DNA of 40,994 nt, taken from a bacterium (lineage in GTDB: Bacteria; Desulfobacterota; S145-22). This document shows positions 7,900 to 16,381 of this stretch, piece after piece. A model generated the notes under the pieces. That model was not told the DNA's origin and did not search any database. It saw nothing but the letters and a program-made list of their open reading frames with translations. The stretch is taken from contig JALSPC010000091.1 of the NCBI GenBank assembly GCA_026986155.1, positions 1 to 40,994 on the forward strand, written 5' to 3'. The position numbers and the translations under genes were made by a program. Positions within the stretch are counted from its first letter, which is position 1; each line of letters begins with the position of its first letter.

Positions 7900-9024
7900 C
7901 TAACGAAACTTTCCGAAGGCCGCCACGGGGATGGGACAGAGAACGATCTTCCGGGACCAAAGGCAGTCCCCGCAACTGGGCATATTGGACCAGCAGTCCA
8001 TTTCCGTGTCTTGGACATAGGCGCAGGCGTCCATGAGGGAACAGTCGGTACAGGACGGATAAAGGGAATGGGACACCACGTAACGGAACCATAGATAGTC
8101 CCGGCTTGTCCATATCTCCTTCAGGGAGGATCTCGACAGATCCCCAAAGGTGTGGGCGGTCACCTGCTTTTTCCTGCCGAAGATGATTTCCGGGTAGGTA
8201 TGGAGAAACCGGTAACACGGGGCCACCTTTCCGTCCCACCGGACGATGGCCGTCTTCTTTTCCACGAAATCACAGTGGCGTTCGGTTCGCAGCGTAAACT
8301 CGGGAAGTTTTAGAAGGAATCCCCGGTCCTCGCACGATTTCAGGTAGACCTTGTGCAACTCCTCAGACAGGTCAACGCTTCCGTCGTAGGCGATGAGATC
8401 CGAAAAGGTGTCGGAAGAAGGGAGGAGGTTCGAAAATATCAAGGCCTGAATCTCGAATTCCGTCAGAAAACCCGCGAGATCGGCTATCTGACGGCTGTTT
8501 TCCTTCGTGATGACCGATTCCACGCCGATGTGCGGAAGATCGCTGTCCCGGGCGATTTTCATCTCCTTGAAGCGTTTCAGCCTATTCACGGTGTTTTCCG
8601 AGATGACATGGCCCACCTCCGTCGGCATCATGGGAATAACATCCATGGAAAAATAGACAAGGTCCACCTGCAGGTCGATGAACTCGGAGATGACCTGGTC
8701 GGTTACGAGGGAACCGTTGGTTGAAACGCCGACACTAATCCCTCGTTTTCTCACCTCCCGAACCATGTCCATAAAGGCGGGATGCACGAGGGGTTCGCCA
8801 ATCCCTCCAAAATAGATCATTCTGAGGTCGGGAAATTCCGCTGTGTCGTCCAGAATTTTCATGAAAAGGCCATAGTCCATGTCCCCCTCTTCATCTTTCC
8901 ACGATTGCTTGAAACACATCTTGCAATTCAGATTGCATCGGTTGGATATTTCCACGTAGAGGTAGGTCAGGTCAGCCTTCTCCTCCAGGCATATCCTGCC
9001 GAGATCCATCGAAAATTCGCGCAC
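7900..9024 (-). CDS. Radical SAM/SPASM protein, possibly tungsten-cofactor oxidoreductase maturase
   Basis: Started at GTG 9024, which has AAAGGAGG seven bases before it, the protein has 374 residues. The radical SAM motif CNLNCKMC (Cys30, 34, 37) binds the SAM-cleaving [4Fe-4S] cluster. FGGIGEPLVHP and STNGSLV are family motifs of the barrel. The C-terminus is a cysteine-rich SPASM region with CTDC, C at DAC, DCW, SCGDC and VLCP, able to hold auxiliary clusters. The late pattern DCW..PSCGDCLWSR resembles, from memory, radical SAM proteins encoded beside tungsten aldehyde:ferredoxin oxidoreductases; no such oxidoreductase gene is in the window. It could instead modify a peptide, but no small precursor ORF is seen nearby. 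It is divergent from the hisD-like gene. Confidence 0.75.
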   Translation of the reverse strand: MREFSMDLGRICLEEKADLTYLYVEISNRCNLNCKMCFKQSWKDEEGDMDYGLFMKILDDTAEFPDLRMIYFGGIGEPLVHPAFMDMVREVRKRGISVGVSTNGSLVTDQVISEFIDLQVDLVYFSMDVIPMMPTEVGHVISENTVNRLKRFKEMKIARDSDLPHIGVESVITKENSRQIADLAGFLTEFEIQALIFSNLLPSSDTFSDLIAYDGSVDLSEELHKVYLKSCEDRGFLLKLPEFTLRTERHCDFVEKKTAIVRWDGKVAPCYRFLHTYPEIIFGRKKQVTAHTFGDLSRSSLKEIWTSRDYLWFRYVVSHSLYPSCTDCSLMDACAYVQDTEMDCWSNMPSCGDCLWSRKIVLCPIPVAAFGKFR

Positions 9025-9136
9025 GTCAAACGCCTCCTTTCGCGGCCCGGCAAGTCTGCCAGAAACCCGGCTATTTATCAAGCCTTGACTTTTCGGTCCC
9101 GTTTATAGAACAATAACCATAAAAAAGGGGTTTTCT

Positions 9137-10477
9137 ATGCCCGAAATCACTCCCGAAATCATTCAATTCGTCGCCCTGACCGACCTGAATCGTCATGAAC
9201 GCGAAGCCCTGCTCAGACGTCCGACGGCGGATCTGACGCCCTTTCTGGAAGGCGTCCGGCCCATCCTTGAGGACGTGAAGACGCGGGGAGACGCAGCCCT
9301 CGTGGATTACGCCGCCAAGTTCGATGGAGCCAGCCTGACGCGAAAATCCCTCGCGTGTGCCCCGGCCGAGTTTGACGAGGCAGAAAAGGCGCTCGATCCA
9401 ACAGTCAAATCAGCCATCCGCTACGCGGCTGAGAACATCCGGCGTTTTCACGAAACCCAACTGCCTGAACCGCTCAAGTTGGTGGAGATCCGCCCCGGCG
9501 TCACGGGAGGGGAAAAGACCACGCCCATTCCATCCGTGGCCTGCTATGTCCCACGCGGGAAGGGCTCGTTTCCCAGCGTGGCCCTCATGACCGCCATCCC
9601 CGCCTTGGTGGCTGGTGTTGAGACCATCATCGTCATCACGCCCCCGGGTCCGGACGGCACGGTGGACGCGGGAACCTTGTATGCCGCCCAGGTGGCTGGC
9701 GTCACCCTTGTCTTCAAGTGCGGGGGCGCCCAGGGTGTCGCGGCGGCGGCCTACGGAACAGAGACGGTTCCCAGGGTCTCCAAGATCGTGGGGCCGGGAA
9801 GCCCCTGGGTGGTAGCGGCCAAGCGACTCCTTTCCGACCTCATCGACCCGGGTCTGCCGGCGGGGCCCAGCGAGTCCATCGTCTTGGCAGACGAAACGGC
9901 CAACCCGGAACTGGCCGCCCTGGACCTGGTAGTGGAATCGGAACACGGTTCCGACTCCTCCGCCTTTCTCGTAACCCCCAGCCGACACGTGGCGGAAGCG
10001 GCCCGGCGGGCCCTCCCCGCCTTCATCAAGCCCCTTTCGGAGACCCGGCGTCGATACGTGACTACCGTCCTGGGCGGAAAACACGGGGGGATCATCCTCG
10101 CCGGGTCCATGGACACGGCCATCGCCTTTGTCAACGACTTTGCCCCGGAACACCTGGAAATCCTCGGTGACGACCCGCGCCGGTATCTAAACGAGATCCG
10201 AAACGCGGGCGAGATTCTACTCGGAAGCCACACGCCCTTCACCCTGGGAAACTACCTCATCGGTCCCAACGCGGTCCTGCCCACCGGCGGGTGGGCGAAG
10301 ACCTTTTCCCCCCTCTCCGTCCACGACTTTCTCAAGCGCAGCTCTATCGTGCAAGTCTCCGCGGCCGCCTACCCGGACCTGGCCGAGAAGGCCCACGTTC
10401 TCGCGGGTTACGAGGGATTTGACGGCCACGCCCAGGCGGTCTCCAAAACTCGGGACGGCCTGCGAAGATCACGATGA
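9137..10477 (+). CDS. HisD-family NAD-dependent dehydrogenase (histidinol dehydrogenase-like)
   Basis: The 446-residue protein aligns by eye over the whole HisD family: CYVPRGKGSFPS, CGGAQGVAAAAYGT, IVGPGSPWV, LPAGPSES, SEHGSDS and FAPEHLE. The catalytic Glu-His pair (338, 339) and two zinc ligands (His270, His431) are kept. The other two ligands differ from E. coli: Gln259 corresponds to Glu267 and Asp360 to Asn372 (in LGNYLIGPN). No other his gene is near; the next gene is tatD, overlapping by ATGA. It may be histidinol dehydrogenase or a paralog oxidising another alcohol, as known for HisD relatives acting on sulfonates. The ATG at 9137 has AAAGGGG upstream. Confidence 0.8.
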   Translation: MPEITPEIIQFVALTDLNRHEREALLRRPTADLTPFLEGVRPILEDVKTRGDAALVDYAAKFDGASLTRKSLACAPAEFDEAEKALDPTVKSAIRYAAENIRRFHETQLPEPLKLVEIRPGVTGGEKTTPIPSVACYVPRGKGSFPSVALMTAIPALVAGVETIIVITPPGPDGTVDAGTLYAAQVAGVTLVFKCGGAQGVAAAAYGTETVPRVSKIVGPGSPWVVAAKRLLSDLIDPGLPAGPSESIVLADETANPELAALDLVVESEHGSDSSAFLVTPSRHVAEAARRALPAFIKPLSETRRRYVTTVLGGKHGGIILAGSMDTAIAFVNDFAPEHLEILGDDPRRYLNEIRNAGEILLGSHTPFTLGNYLIGPNAVLPTGGWAKTFSPLSVHDFLKRSSIVQVSAAAYPDLAEKAHVLAGYEGFDGHAQAVSKTRDGLRRSR

Positions 10478-11241
10478 AACCTCTAACCGTCATCGACACC
10501 CACGCCCATCTCTGCGTCGAGGCATTCACGCGGGATCTCCCCGCCGTTCTGGATAGGGCGAAACAGGCGGGGGTCGAGGCCATCGTCGCCGTGGGAGAAA
10601 ACCTGGAAGACGCCCGCCAGAACCTGGCACTGGCAAAGCGCTATCCCGCGATCCTCCCCGCCGCTGGCCTCTACCCCACGATTCTCGACATGACCCAGGC
10701 GCGAAAAATCGACGCATTCATCCGCCGACACAAGGACATGCTCGTTGCCATCGGCGAGGTGGGGCTGGATTATTGGAAAGTCAAGGAAGAGGAGGAACGG
10801 GAGATCCAGGTGGAAATCTTTAAGTATTTCATCCGGCTCTCAAACAACCTCGATCTTCCCCTCAACATCCACTCCCGCTCGGCGGGACGCCGCGCCCTTG
10901 CCCTTCTTCTAAAAGAAAACGCGAGAAGGGTTCAGATGCACGCCTTTGACGGGAAAGCCGCCATCGCCTTGCCCGGCGTGGAGGCGGGATATTTCTTCTC
11001 CATTCCACCGTCTGTGCTCCGTTCCCGGCAAAATCAGAAACTTGTCCGGCAGCTTCCCCTGACATGCCTTCTGGTGGAAACGGACAGCCCCGTCCTGGGC
11101 CCCGATCCGAAGAGTCGCAACGAACCGGCCAACGTCCGCCTCGCCCTCAAGGCCATCGCGGAGATAAAGGAGCTGCCCGTGGAAAGGGTGGCAGAAGCCG
11201 TCTACGAAAACACGCGCCGTCTGTACCGGTTCGAAAGATAA
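10474..11241 (+). CDS. TatD-family metal-dependent hydrolase (DNase-like)
   Basis: The 255-residue amidohydrolase-fold protein has the metal motifs of TatD. These are DTHAHL at the N-terminus (8-13), GEVGLDYW in the middle, NIHSRSAG, MHAFDG and ETDSPVLGPDP near the C-terminus. TatD proteins are metal-dependent 3'-5' exonucleases or DNases. The typical PYLAP motif after ETDSP is replaced by VLGPDPKSRNEP, which is closer to archaeal and sulfate-reducer relatives. The start codon overlaps the hisD-like stop as ATGA, so the two are translationally coupled, although no metabolic link is obvious. Confidence 0.88.
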   Translation: MKPLTVIDTHAHLCVEAFTRDLPAVLDRAKQAGVEAIVAVGENLEDARQNLALAKRYPAILPAAGLYPTILDMTQARKIDAFIRRHKDMLVAIGEVGLDYWKVKEEEEREIQVEIFKYFIRLSNNLDLPLNIHSRSAGRRALALLLKENARRVQMHAFDGKAAIALPGVEAGYFFSIPPSVLRSRQNQKLVRQLPLTCLLVETDSPVLGPDPKSRNEPANVRLALKAIAEIKELPVERVAEAVYENTRRLYRFER

Positions 11242-11642
11242 ATCGCATGAAGGGGTCTTTTCCCCAGGTACTTCCCTGACTCACTCCTGTGCATATCTGC
11301 TCTGCAAACAGCGGTTTTTCTTTTGATGTAAACTCCAGTTACCTTTCGGGCAGGCATAGAGGGTCCCTGTATCTTGTCCATTTTTTTATCATGGCTTAAA
11401 GAGGGGTTCGCGATGCCTGCCGATCTACATCACCAACATCTATCCAACCGCGCCAGCATCCACGTATCAATACACCGGGTGTGGTAATCGTCGCGGTAGG
11501 TGCCACAACCCCAAGGGCAAGACGAGATATCGTTCCCCCACCCTCGCCGGCCTTACCAAAGCACGGGGCCGGATGATTTTCGGACATCCCCGCTCATGGG
11601 AGTGCTGCCCCGTCCCTTATTCATTTTTCAAATCATGAGCAA
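11242..11642. other. Intergenic stretch without a recognisable gene
   Basis: These 401 bases lie between the ends of tatD and the MBL-fold gene, which converge. Short frames here give no recognisable protein. An inverted repeat, GGCAGGCAT (11349-11357) with ATGCCTGCC (11413-11421), has a 55-base gap, and there is a T-rich run at 11382-11389. No tRNA or riboswitch signature was found. It may be a decayed gene or hold terminators for both flanking genes. Confidence 0.5.
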
Positions 11643-12374
11643 CTATCCAAGCGCGCACTCCAACTGCTCAACCCAGTCAATGAACACGGACACGGCTTCT
11701 TCTCCAGAAAATCTTGCCCCGTGTTGGGGAACAATCATCCGGATGGGCATAGTCCGGGCCATGGCCGCCCAACGCTTGCACGCGGAACTGTGCGGGATGT
11801 AACGCTTGTGGAACCCGGACATGTAGGCAATGTGCCGCTCGAATTCCTCTCGGGAGGTAATGTTTTCCCTCTCCGGCCCGATGGAGGCCCCCAAGTCGCC
11901 GGTGAACAAGATTCCCGAAGTCTTGTCAAAGACATGGAAGTTTCCTGGTGAATGGAGAAAGTGGGCGGGAACCAGCTGAAGAGAAGCATTACCAAACTCA
12001 AGCTCAACCCCCGCATCCGGGATACCCATCACCCGTTCCTCCTTAAGGTCCGCCATGAGAAAGTTGGGGATAAAGCGAACCCAGAGTTCCGAAACGGCTA
12101 TCACCGCGTCCGTAATCAGAAGCCAGCCGTTGAGCCCCGCTCCCACGTCCGGATCTTGATGGGACAGGATAATATACTTGAGGCGCTGAGGCGGACAATA
12201 CGACGCGATTTCCGCCGTTAATTGAGAAAAAAGGCGGTTGCCCCCTGGGTCCAACAAAACGCCCCATTTGTCGTTAACCAACAGAAACTGGTTGCACGGA
12301 ACCTCAGTTCCTTGGAAAAAGGTGTCAAATTTTAGGCAAAGATGCTGTTCATCCTTATAAAGTTCTATCGACAT
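11643..12374 (-). CDS. ODP-like diiron metallo-beta-lactamase-fold protein
   Basis: The 243-residue protein is a stand-alone MBL domain of the flavodiiron/ODP type. It shows SHQDPDVG (His72, Asp74, Asp76), HFLHSPGNF with a ligand His, LFTGDLG with Asp160, and VPQHGARF near the C-terminus. These are the six diiron ligands of flavodiiron proteins with the usual Glu replaced by Asp, and the flavodoxin domain is absent. Known ODP proteins bind oxygen and act as sensors in anaerobes. A role in oxygen sensing or reduction is therefore inferred; no rubredoxin gene is adjacent. It is transcribed away from a DUF4388 gene, with GAGGAG before the ATG at 12374. Confidence 0.75.
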   Translation of the reverse strand: MSIELYKDEQHLCLKFDTFFQGTEVPCNQFLLVNDKWGVLLDPGGNRLFSQLTAEIASYCPPQRLKYIILSHQDPDVGAGLNGWLLITDAVIAVSELWVRFIPNFLMADLKEERVMGIPDAGVELEFGNASLQLVPAHFLHSPGNFHVFDKTSGILFTGDLGASIGPERENITSREEFERHIAYMSGFHKRYIPHSSACKRWAAMARTMPIRMIVPQHGARFSGEEAVSVFIDWVEQLECALG

Positions 12375-12513
12375 TTCCTTTTCTCCTCTTTTAACAAACT
12401 ATCAATAACATAAATACCGCAAAATTCCAAGAACAATTACTACTTGACATCAACATCTATATATGTTGGCATTAAATCGTTGTAATCTTGTATATGAAGC
12501 GGAGAATCGCTAT

Positions 12514-13287
12514 ATGGATAATATTGCCATATCAAATAAAAACAAAAGCGAGGGGTTTGAGGGACAATTCAGAAACCTCAAACTTTCGGACCTCATTCAA
12601 ATGAGCGCCTTGGGAAACATGAGTCTTGTTCTCGGTGTAACCAATGAACAAGATGAAGGGAAAATATACATCAAGGACGGCGAAATCATTCACGCTTCAA
12701 TCAACAACAAAACCGGAATCGACGCCTTCTATGAAATCATGTCCTGGGAACAGGGAGGGTTTCACACGGAAACATACAAGGCTCCTCCCGAAGAAACCAT
12801 TACCTTACCCTGGGAGCATCTGCTTATCGAGGCCCATCGATGGAAAGACGAAAAAGAGGCAGAGGAAACGATTGCCGACAAAGAGGTGCAATTTATTGAT
12901 TCCTTCAAAAAACATTTTCACGATTATCTTCAGAATTGGGGAGATCTTCATCCGGATGTTACGGGAATAGGCTTATTCGCCTCAAGCGACATCGTAACCA
13001 TCTATCAAAGAAATGAATCTCCCGTTTCAAAAAAGGGGCTTGAGCTTCTTCGCGTAATTTCCCGTCTTTCGGAGATCTTGAGTGATAGCGTGGCGTCAGA
13101 AAACTGCTTGGAAGTTTCCTTAACGGGAAGTCAAGGAACAACGGCCTTTATCTTCTTGACACCTACCATCCAAATCTACATTCAGTTTGGCGTGAATATC
13201 CAGCAAAAAGCCATCTTGAGACTGGAAATAGATTCCCTTGTCAAAGAAATGAGAAAACGCCTGACTTCCATCTCAAGTAGTCATTAG
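12514..13287 (+). CDS. DUF4388 (PATAN-like) protein with roadblock-like C-terminus
   Basis: I start at ATG 12514 (257 residues), which has GCGGAG upstream; a longer frame starts at 12463. The N-terminal part has the DUF4388 pattern: FEGQFRNLKLSDLIQ, then GKIYIKDGEIIHAS, then FYEIMSWEQGGF and PWEHLLIEAHRW. The second half (about 140-257) is alternating strands and helices resembling a roadblock/LC7 domain, a guess. DUF4388 proteins are common in deltaproteobacterial signalling. TTGACA at 12444-12449 may be its -35 box, though I cannot place a good -10. The gene is noticeably more AT-rich than the flanking nuo operon. It converges on nuoN with five bases between stops. Confidence 0.7.
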   Translation: MDNIAISNKNKSEGFEGQFRNLKLSDLIQMSALGNMSLVLGVTNEQDEGKIYIKDGEIIHASINNKTGIDAFYEIMSWEQGGFHTETYKAPPEETITLPWEHLLIEAHRWKDEKEAEETIADKEVQFIDSFKKHFHDYLQNWGDLHPDVTGIGLFASSDIVTIYQRNESPVSKKGLELLRVISRLSEILSDSVASENCLEVSLTGSQGTTAFIFLTPTIQIYIQFGVNIQQKAILRLEIDSLVKEMRKRLTSISSSH

Positions 13288-13292
13288 ATTCT

Positions 13293-14738
13293 TTACATCA
13301 GCGCCTTGATGGAGTGCTGGGCAATGGCCATGATGTTCTGCGGGAGGATTCCAAGCTGCAAGACACCCCAGGCGGCCAGGACGATGGAGAGAACCGCGGG
13401 GACGCTGAAACGGTAGTCCGGAATCTCCCCTTCCGGTTCCTTGAAATACATGTAAACGATGACCCGCAGGTAGTAATAGACCGACACGGCGCTGTTCAAG
13501 ACCCCGATGATGGCCAGCCAGTAGTAATGGGACTTGACGGCGGCGCTGAAGATATAAAACTTGCCGATGAACCCGGCCGTGGGGGGGATCCCCGCCATGG
13601 AGAACATGAAGATGCTCATGGCGACGGCCGTCAGGGGGTATTTGAAGCCGATGCCGGCGAAGCTGTCCAGGTCCTCGTGGTAGTCATTTTTCTTGGCCAT
13701 GACCATCAGGACGCTGAAGGCACCGATGTTCATGAAGGCGTAGGCCATGAGGTAGAACAGGATGGCGGAGCGCCCTATTTGGTTGCCGGCCACTAGGGCC
13801 ACGAGAAGATACCCCGCGTGGGCGATGCTGGAGTAGGCCAGCATCCGCTTGACGCTTTTTTGCACGAGGGCGGTGAAGTTCCCGACGATCATGGTCAAAA
13901 CGGCGATGAGCCACATGATGCTTGTCCAGTCGTGCTGGAATAGGGGAAACGCGGTAAAGAAGACGCGGACCAGCGCCGCGAAGGCCGCTGCCTTCACGCC
14001 CGTGGCCATGTAGGCGGTCACGGATGTGGGGGCGCCCTCGTAAACGTCGGGCGTCCAGGCGTGGAACGGAAAGGCGGCGATCTTAAAGAAGAAGCCGACG
14101 CTCAAAAACGCCAGGCCGATCCACATGAGCGTGCTCAGGTCGAGCCTCTCGGTATTGGAGAGAAACCGCGCGATGGCCTGGTAGGACGTGGATCCCGTCG
14201 AGGCGTAGATGAGGGAAAGCCCGTAGAGAAAGAATCCGCTGGCGAAGGCGCCGAGAAGGAAGTATTTCATGGAGGATTCGATGGAACGCGCCTCGTTCCT
14301 GTGGAACCCGGCCAGGATGTAGATGGGGATGGACATCATCTCCAGGGAGACGAAAAGCATGACGAGGTTGGTGGAAGAGGCCATCAGCATCATGCCGATC
14401 ATGGCGAAGAGGATGAGGGCGTAGTATTCCCCGCTTTGGATCCCGGTGGTTTTCACGTAGGAGATGGAGGCGAGAATGGTCAGAGTTCCGATGACAACGA
14501 AGACCAGGTAGAAGAAGATGGCATAGATATCCACGGAGATCATCCCGCCGAAGGATATCCCGCTTTTCCCCAAGAACGAGAAGAGCGATAGAAAAACGAA
14601 GATCATGGAAGTCAGGGCGATATATCCGATCTTTTCATCCTTCGGGTTCCTGGAGAAGACGTTGATCAGTAAAATCCCCATGGCAAAGGCTGCCAGTATG
14701 ACAAGCGGCAGGATAGCGATTCCTTGGGTTACACTCAT
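13293..14738 (-). CDS. nuoN: NADH-quinone oxidoreductase subunit N
   Basis: Antiporter-like membrane subunit of complex I, 481 residues, strongly hydrophobic with many membrane segments. The conserved segment with FHAWTPDVYEGAPT and the following MATGVKAAAFAALVRVF contains a lysine of the proton channel; LMLFVSLEMMSIPIYIL and LAYSSIAHAGYLLVAL are other NuoN hallmarks. It is the last gene of the operon, 30 bases after nuoM. It would form part of the proton-pumping arm with NuoL and NuoM. Confidence 0.97.
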   Translation of the reverse strand: MSVTQGIAILPLVILAAFAMGILLINVFSRNPKDEKIGYIALTSMIFVFLSLFSFLGKSGISFGGMISVDIYAIFFYLVFVVIGTLTILASISYVKTTGIQSGEYYALILFAMIGMMLMASSTNLVMLFVSLEMMSIPIYILAGFHRNEARSIESSMKYFLLGAFASGFFLYGLSLIYASTGSTSYQAIARFLSNTERLDLSTLMWIGLAFLSVGFFFKIAAFPFHAWTPDVYEGAPTSVTAYMATGVKAAAFAALVRVFFTAFPLFQHDWTSIMWLIAVLTMIVGNFTALVQKSVKRMLAYSSIAHAGYLLVALVAGNQIGRSAILFYLMAYAFMNIGAFSVLMVMAKKNDYHEDLDSFAGIGFKYPLTAVAMSIFMFSMAGIPPTAGFIGKFYIFSAAVKSHYYWLAIIGVLNSAVSVYYYLRVIVYMYFKEPEGEIPDYRFSVPAVLSIVLAAWGVLQLGILPQNIMAIAQHSIKALM

Positions 14739-14768
14739 TTTCTCAATACCCTCCAGCGTTACGTTTGT

Positions 14769-16355
14769 CTAATTGACCTTCCGAACCTTCAGTTTACCTG
14801 TCTGCCACAGGTTGTCCGCCAGGGCCTTGGCCCCGGTGTCCATGAGGCGCCGCGCCTCGACCTTCTTGTTCACGGTCGCGAGGAAGTTGGAGACGCTCTT
14901 TTCCATCTTGCCGATGAAAAACTTGGGATAGATTCCCATCCAGAAAACCATGATGACGATGGGCACCAAGGTGGCAACCTCGCGCCAGTTCAGGTCCTTG
15001 AGGACCTTGTTCTCTTCCTTATCCAGCTTGCCAAACATGACACGCTGGAACATCCAGAGCATGTAGGCCGCGCCGAGGATCACGCCCGTGGCGGCGAAGA
15101 CGGCGAAGGGGCGGCTTGTCTTGAAGGTTCCCAGCAGGATCAGGAATTCCCCCACGAATCCGTTCGTGCCGGGCAGCCCGATGGACGAGAGGGTCGCGAT
15201 CATGAAAAAGGTGGCGAAGATGGGCAACTGTTTCGCCAGGCCTCCGAAATCCTTGATGAGGCGTGTATGGCGCCGTTCGTAGATCATCCCAACGATGAGA
15301 AACAGGGCCCCCGTGCTGATGCCGTGGTTCAGCATCTGGTAGATGCTTCCCTCCACGCTCTGCATGTTGAGGGCAAACATCCCCAGCATGACGAAGCCGA
15401 GATGGCTGACGCTCGAATAGGCGACCAGTTTCTTTACGTCCTTCTGCATCATGGCGACCAGGGCCCCGTAGATGATGCCGATAACGGCAAGCAACATGAT
15501 GAGAGGCACGAACTTCATCGCCGCCGAGGGAAAGAGGGGGATGCAGAACCGGATGAATCCGTAGGTCCCCATCTTCAACAGGACACCGGCCAGGATGACG
15601 CTGCCCGCCGTGGGCGCCTCGGTATGGGCGTCCGGCAGCCAGGTGTGGAAGGGAAACATGGGAACCTTGATGGCGAACGCCAGGGCGAAGGCCGCGAACA
15701 TCCACATCTGCGCCCCGACCGGCAGGTTCAACTGGTAAAGCTTCGTGATGTCGAAGGTATAGACCCCCGTGGCCTTGTGGTAGAGGAAATAGAGGGCCAG
15801 GATGGCGATCATCATCAGGACGCTTCCCACCATGGTGTAAAGGAAGAACTTGACCGCCGCGTAGACGCGCCTCGGCCCGCCCCACACGCCGATGAGGAGA
15901 TACATGGGAATGAGCATCAGTTCCCAGAAAACGTAGAAGAGGACCAGGTCGAGGGAGATCAAGGCCCCCAGCATCCCCGTTTCGAGAAAGAGCATGGAGA
16001 TCATGTACTCCTTCACGTGGTCCTTGATAGCCGTCCAGGAGCTCAACACGCAGAGGACCGTGAGGAAGGTGGTCAACATGACGAGCAGGAGGCTGATGCC
16101 GTCTATCCCGAGGAAATACTGGATTCCAAGCGCCTTGACCCAGGGAATCTTCTCGACGAACTGGTAATCGGCCGTGCCGGGATTGAAATAGACGATCAGG
16201 GGGAGCGATATCGCGAACTCGATGATGGAAAATACCAGCGCCGTCCCCTTGATGGCCGATTCGTTCTCCCGGTCAATGAGAAGGAGGAACAGGACCCCAA
16301 CCATCGGGAAAAAGATGACCACGCTCAAGATTGGAATATGTGCTAATCCACCCAT
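14769..16355 (-). CDS. nuoM: NADH-quinone oxidoreductase subunit M
   Basis: Second antiporter-like subunit, 528 residues. It has [21 protein letters not shown] with the channel Glu, [28 protein letters not shown] with the conserved Lys, and [15 protein letters not shown]. The C-terminus after the last membrane helix is a charged tail ([10 protein letters not shown]). It lies 26 bases after nuoL and 30 before nuoN. Length and motifs are those of a normal NuoM. Confidence 0.97.
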   Translation of the reverse strand: MGGLAHIPILSVVIFFPMVGVLFLLLIDRENESAIKGTALVFSIIEFAISLPLIVYFNPGTADYQFVEKIPWVKALGIQYFLGIDGISLLLVMLTTFLTVLCVLSSWTAIKDHVKEYMISMLFLETGMLGALISLDLVLFYVFWELMLIPMYLLIGVWGGPRRVYAAVKFFLYTMVGSVLMMIAILALYFLYHKATGVYTFDITKLYQLNLPVGAQMWMFAAFALAFAIKVPMFPFHTWLPDAHTEAPTAGSVILAGVLLKMGTYGFIRFCIPLFPSAAMKFVPLIMLLAVIGIIYGALVAMMQKDVKKLVAYSSVSHLGFVMLGMFALNMQSVEGSIYQMLNHGISTGALFLIVGMIYERRHTRLIKDFGGLAKQLPIFATFFMIATLSSIGLPGTNGFVGEFLILLGTFKTSRPFAVFAATGVILGAAYMLWMFQRVMFGKLDKEENKVLKDLNWREVATLVPIVIMVFWMGIYPKFFIGKMEKSVSNFLATVNKKVEARRLMDTGAKALADNLWQTGKLKVRKVN

Positions 16356-16381
16356 TTAGAATCTCCTTCTTTCTTCTCCGA

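Noticed and set aside
11396-11587. 63-codon frame on the minus strand in the tatD/MBL gap
   Set aside because: No family resemblance, no ribosome site and irregular composition.
12467-12483. TGGCAT...TTGT resembling a sigma-54 promoter before the DUF4388 gene
   Set aside because: The spacing between the GG and the downstream element is wrong by two bases, and the -12 GC is absent.
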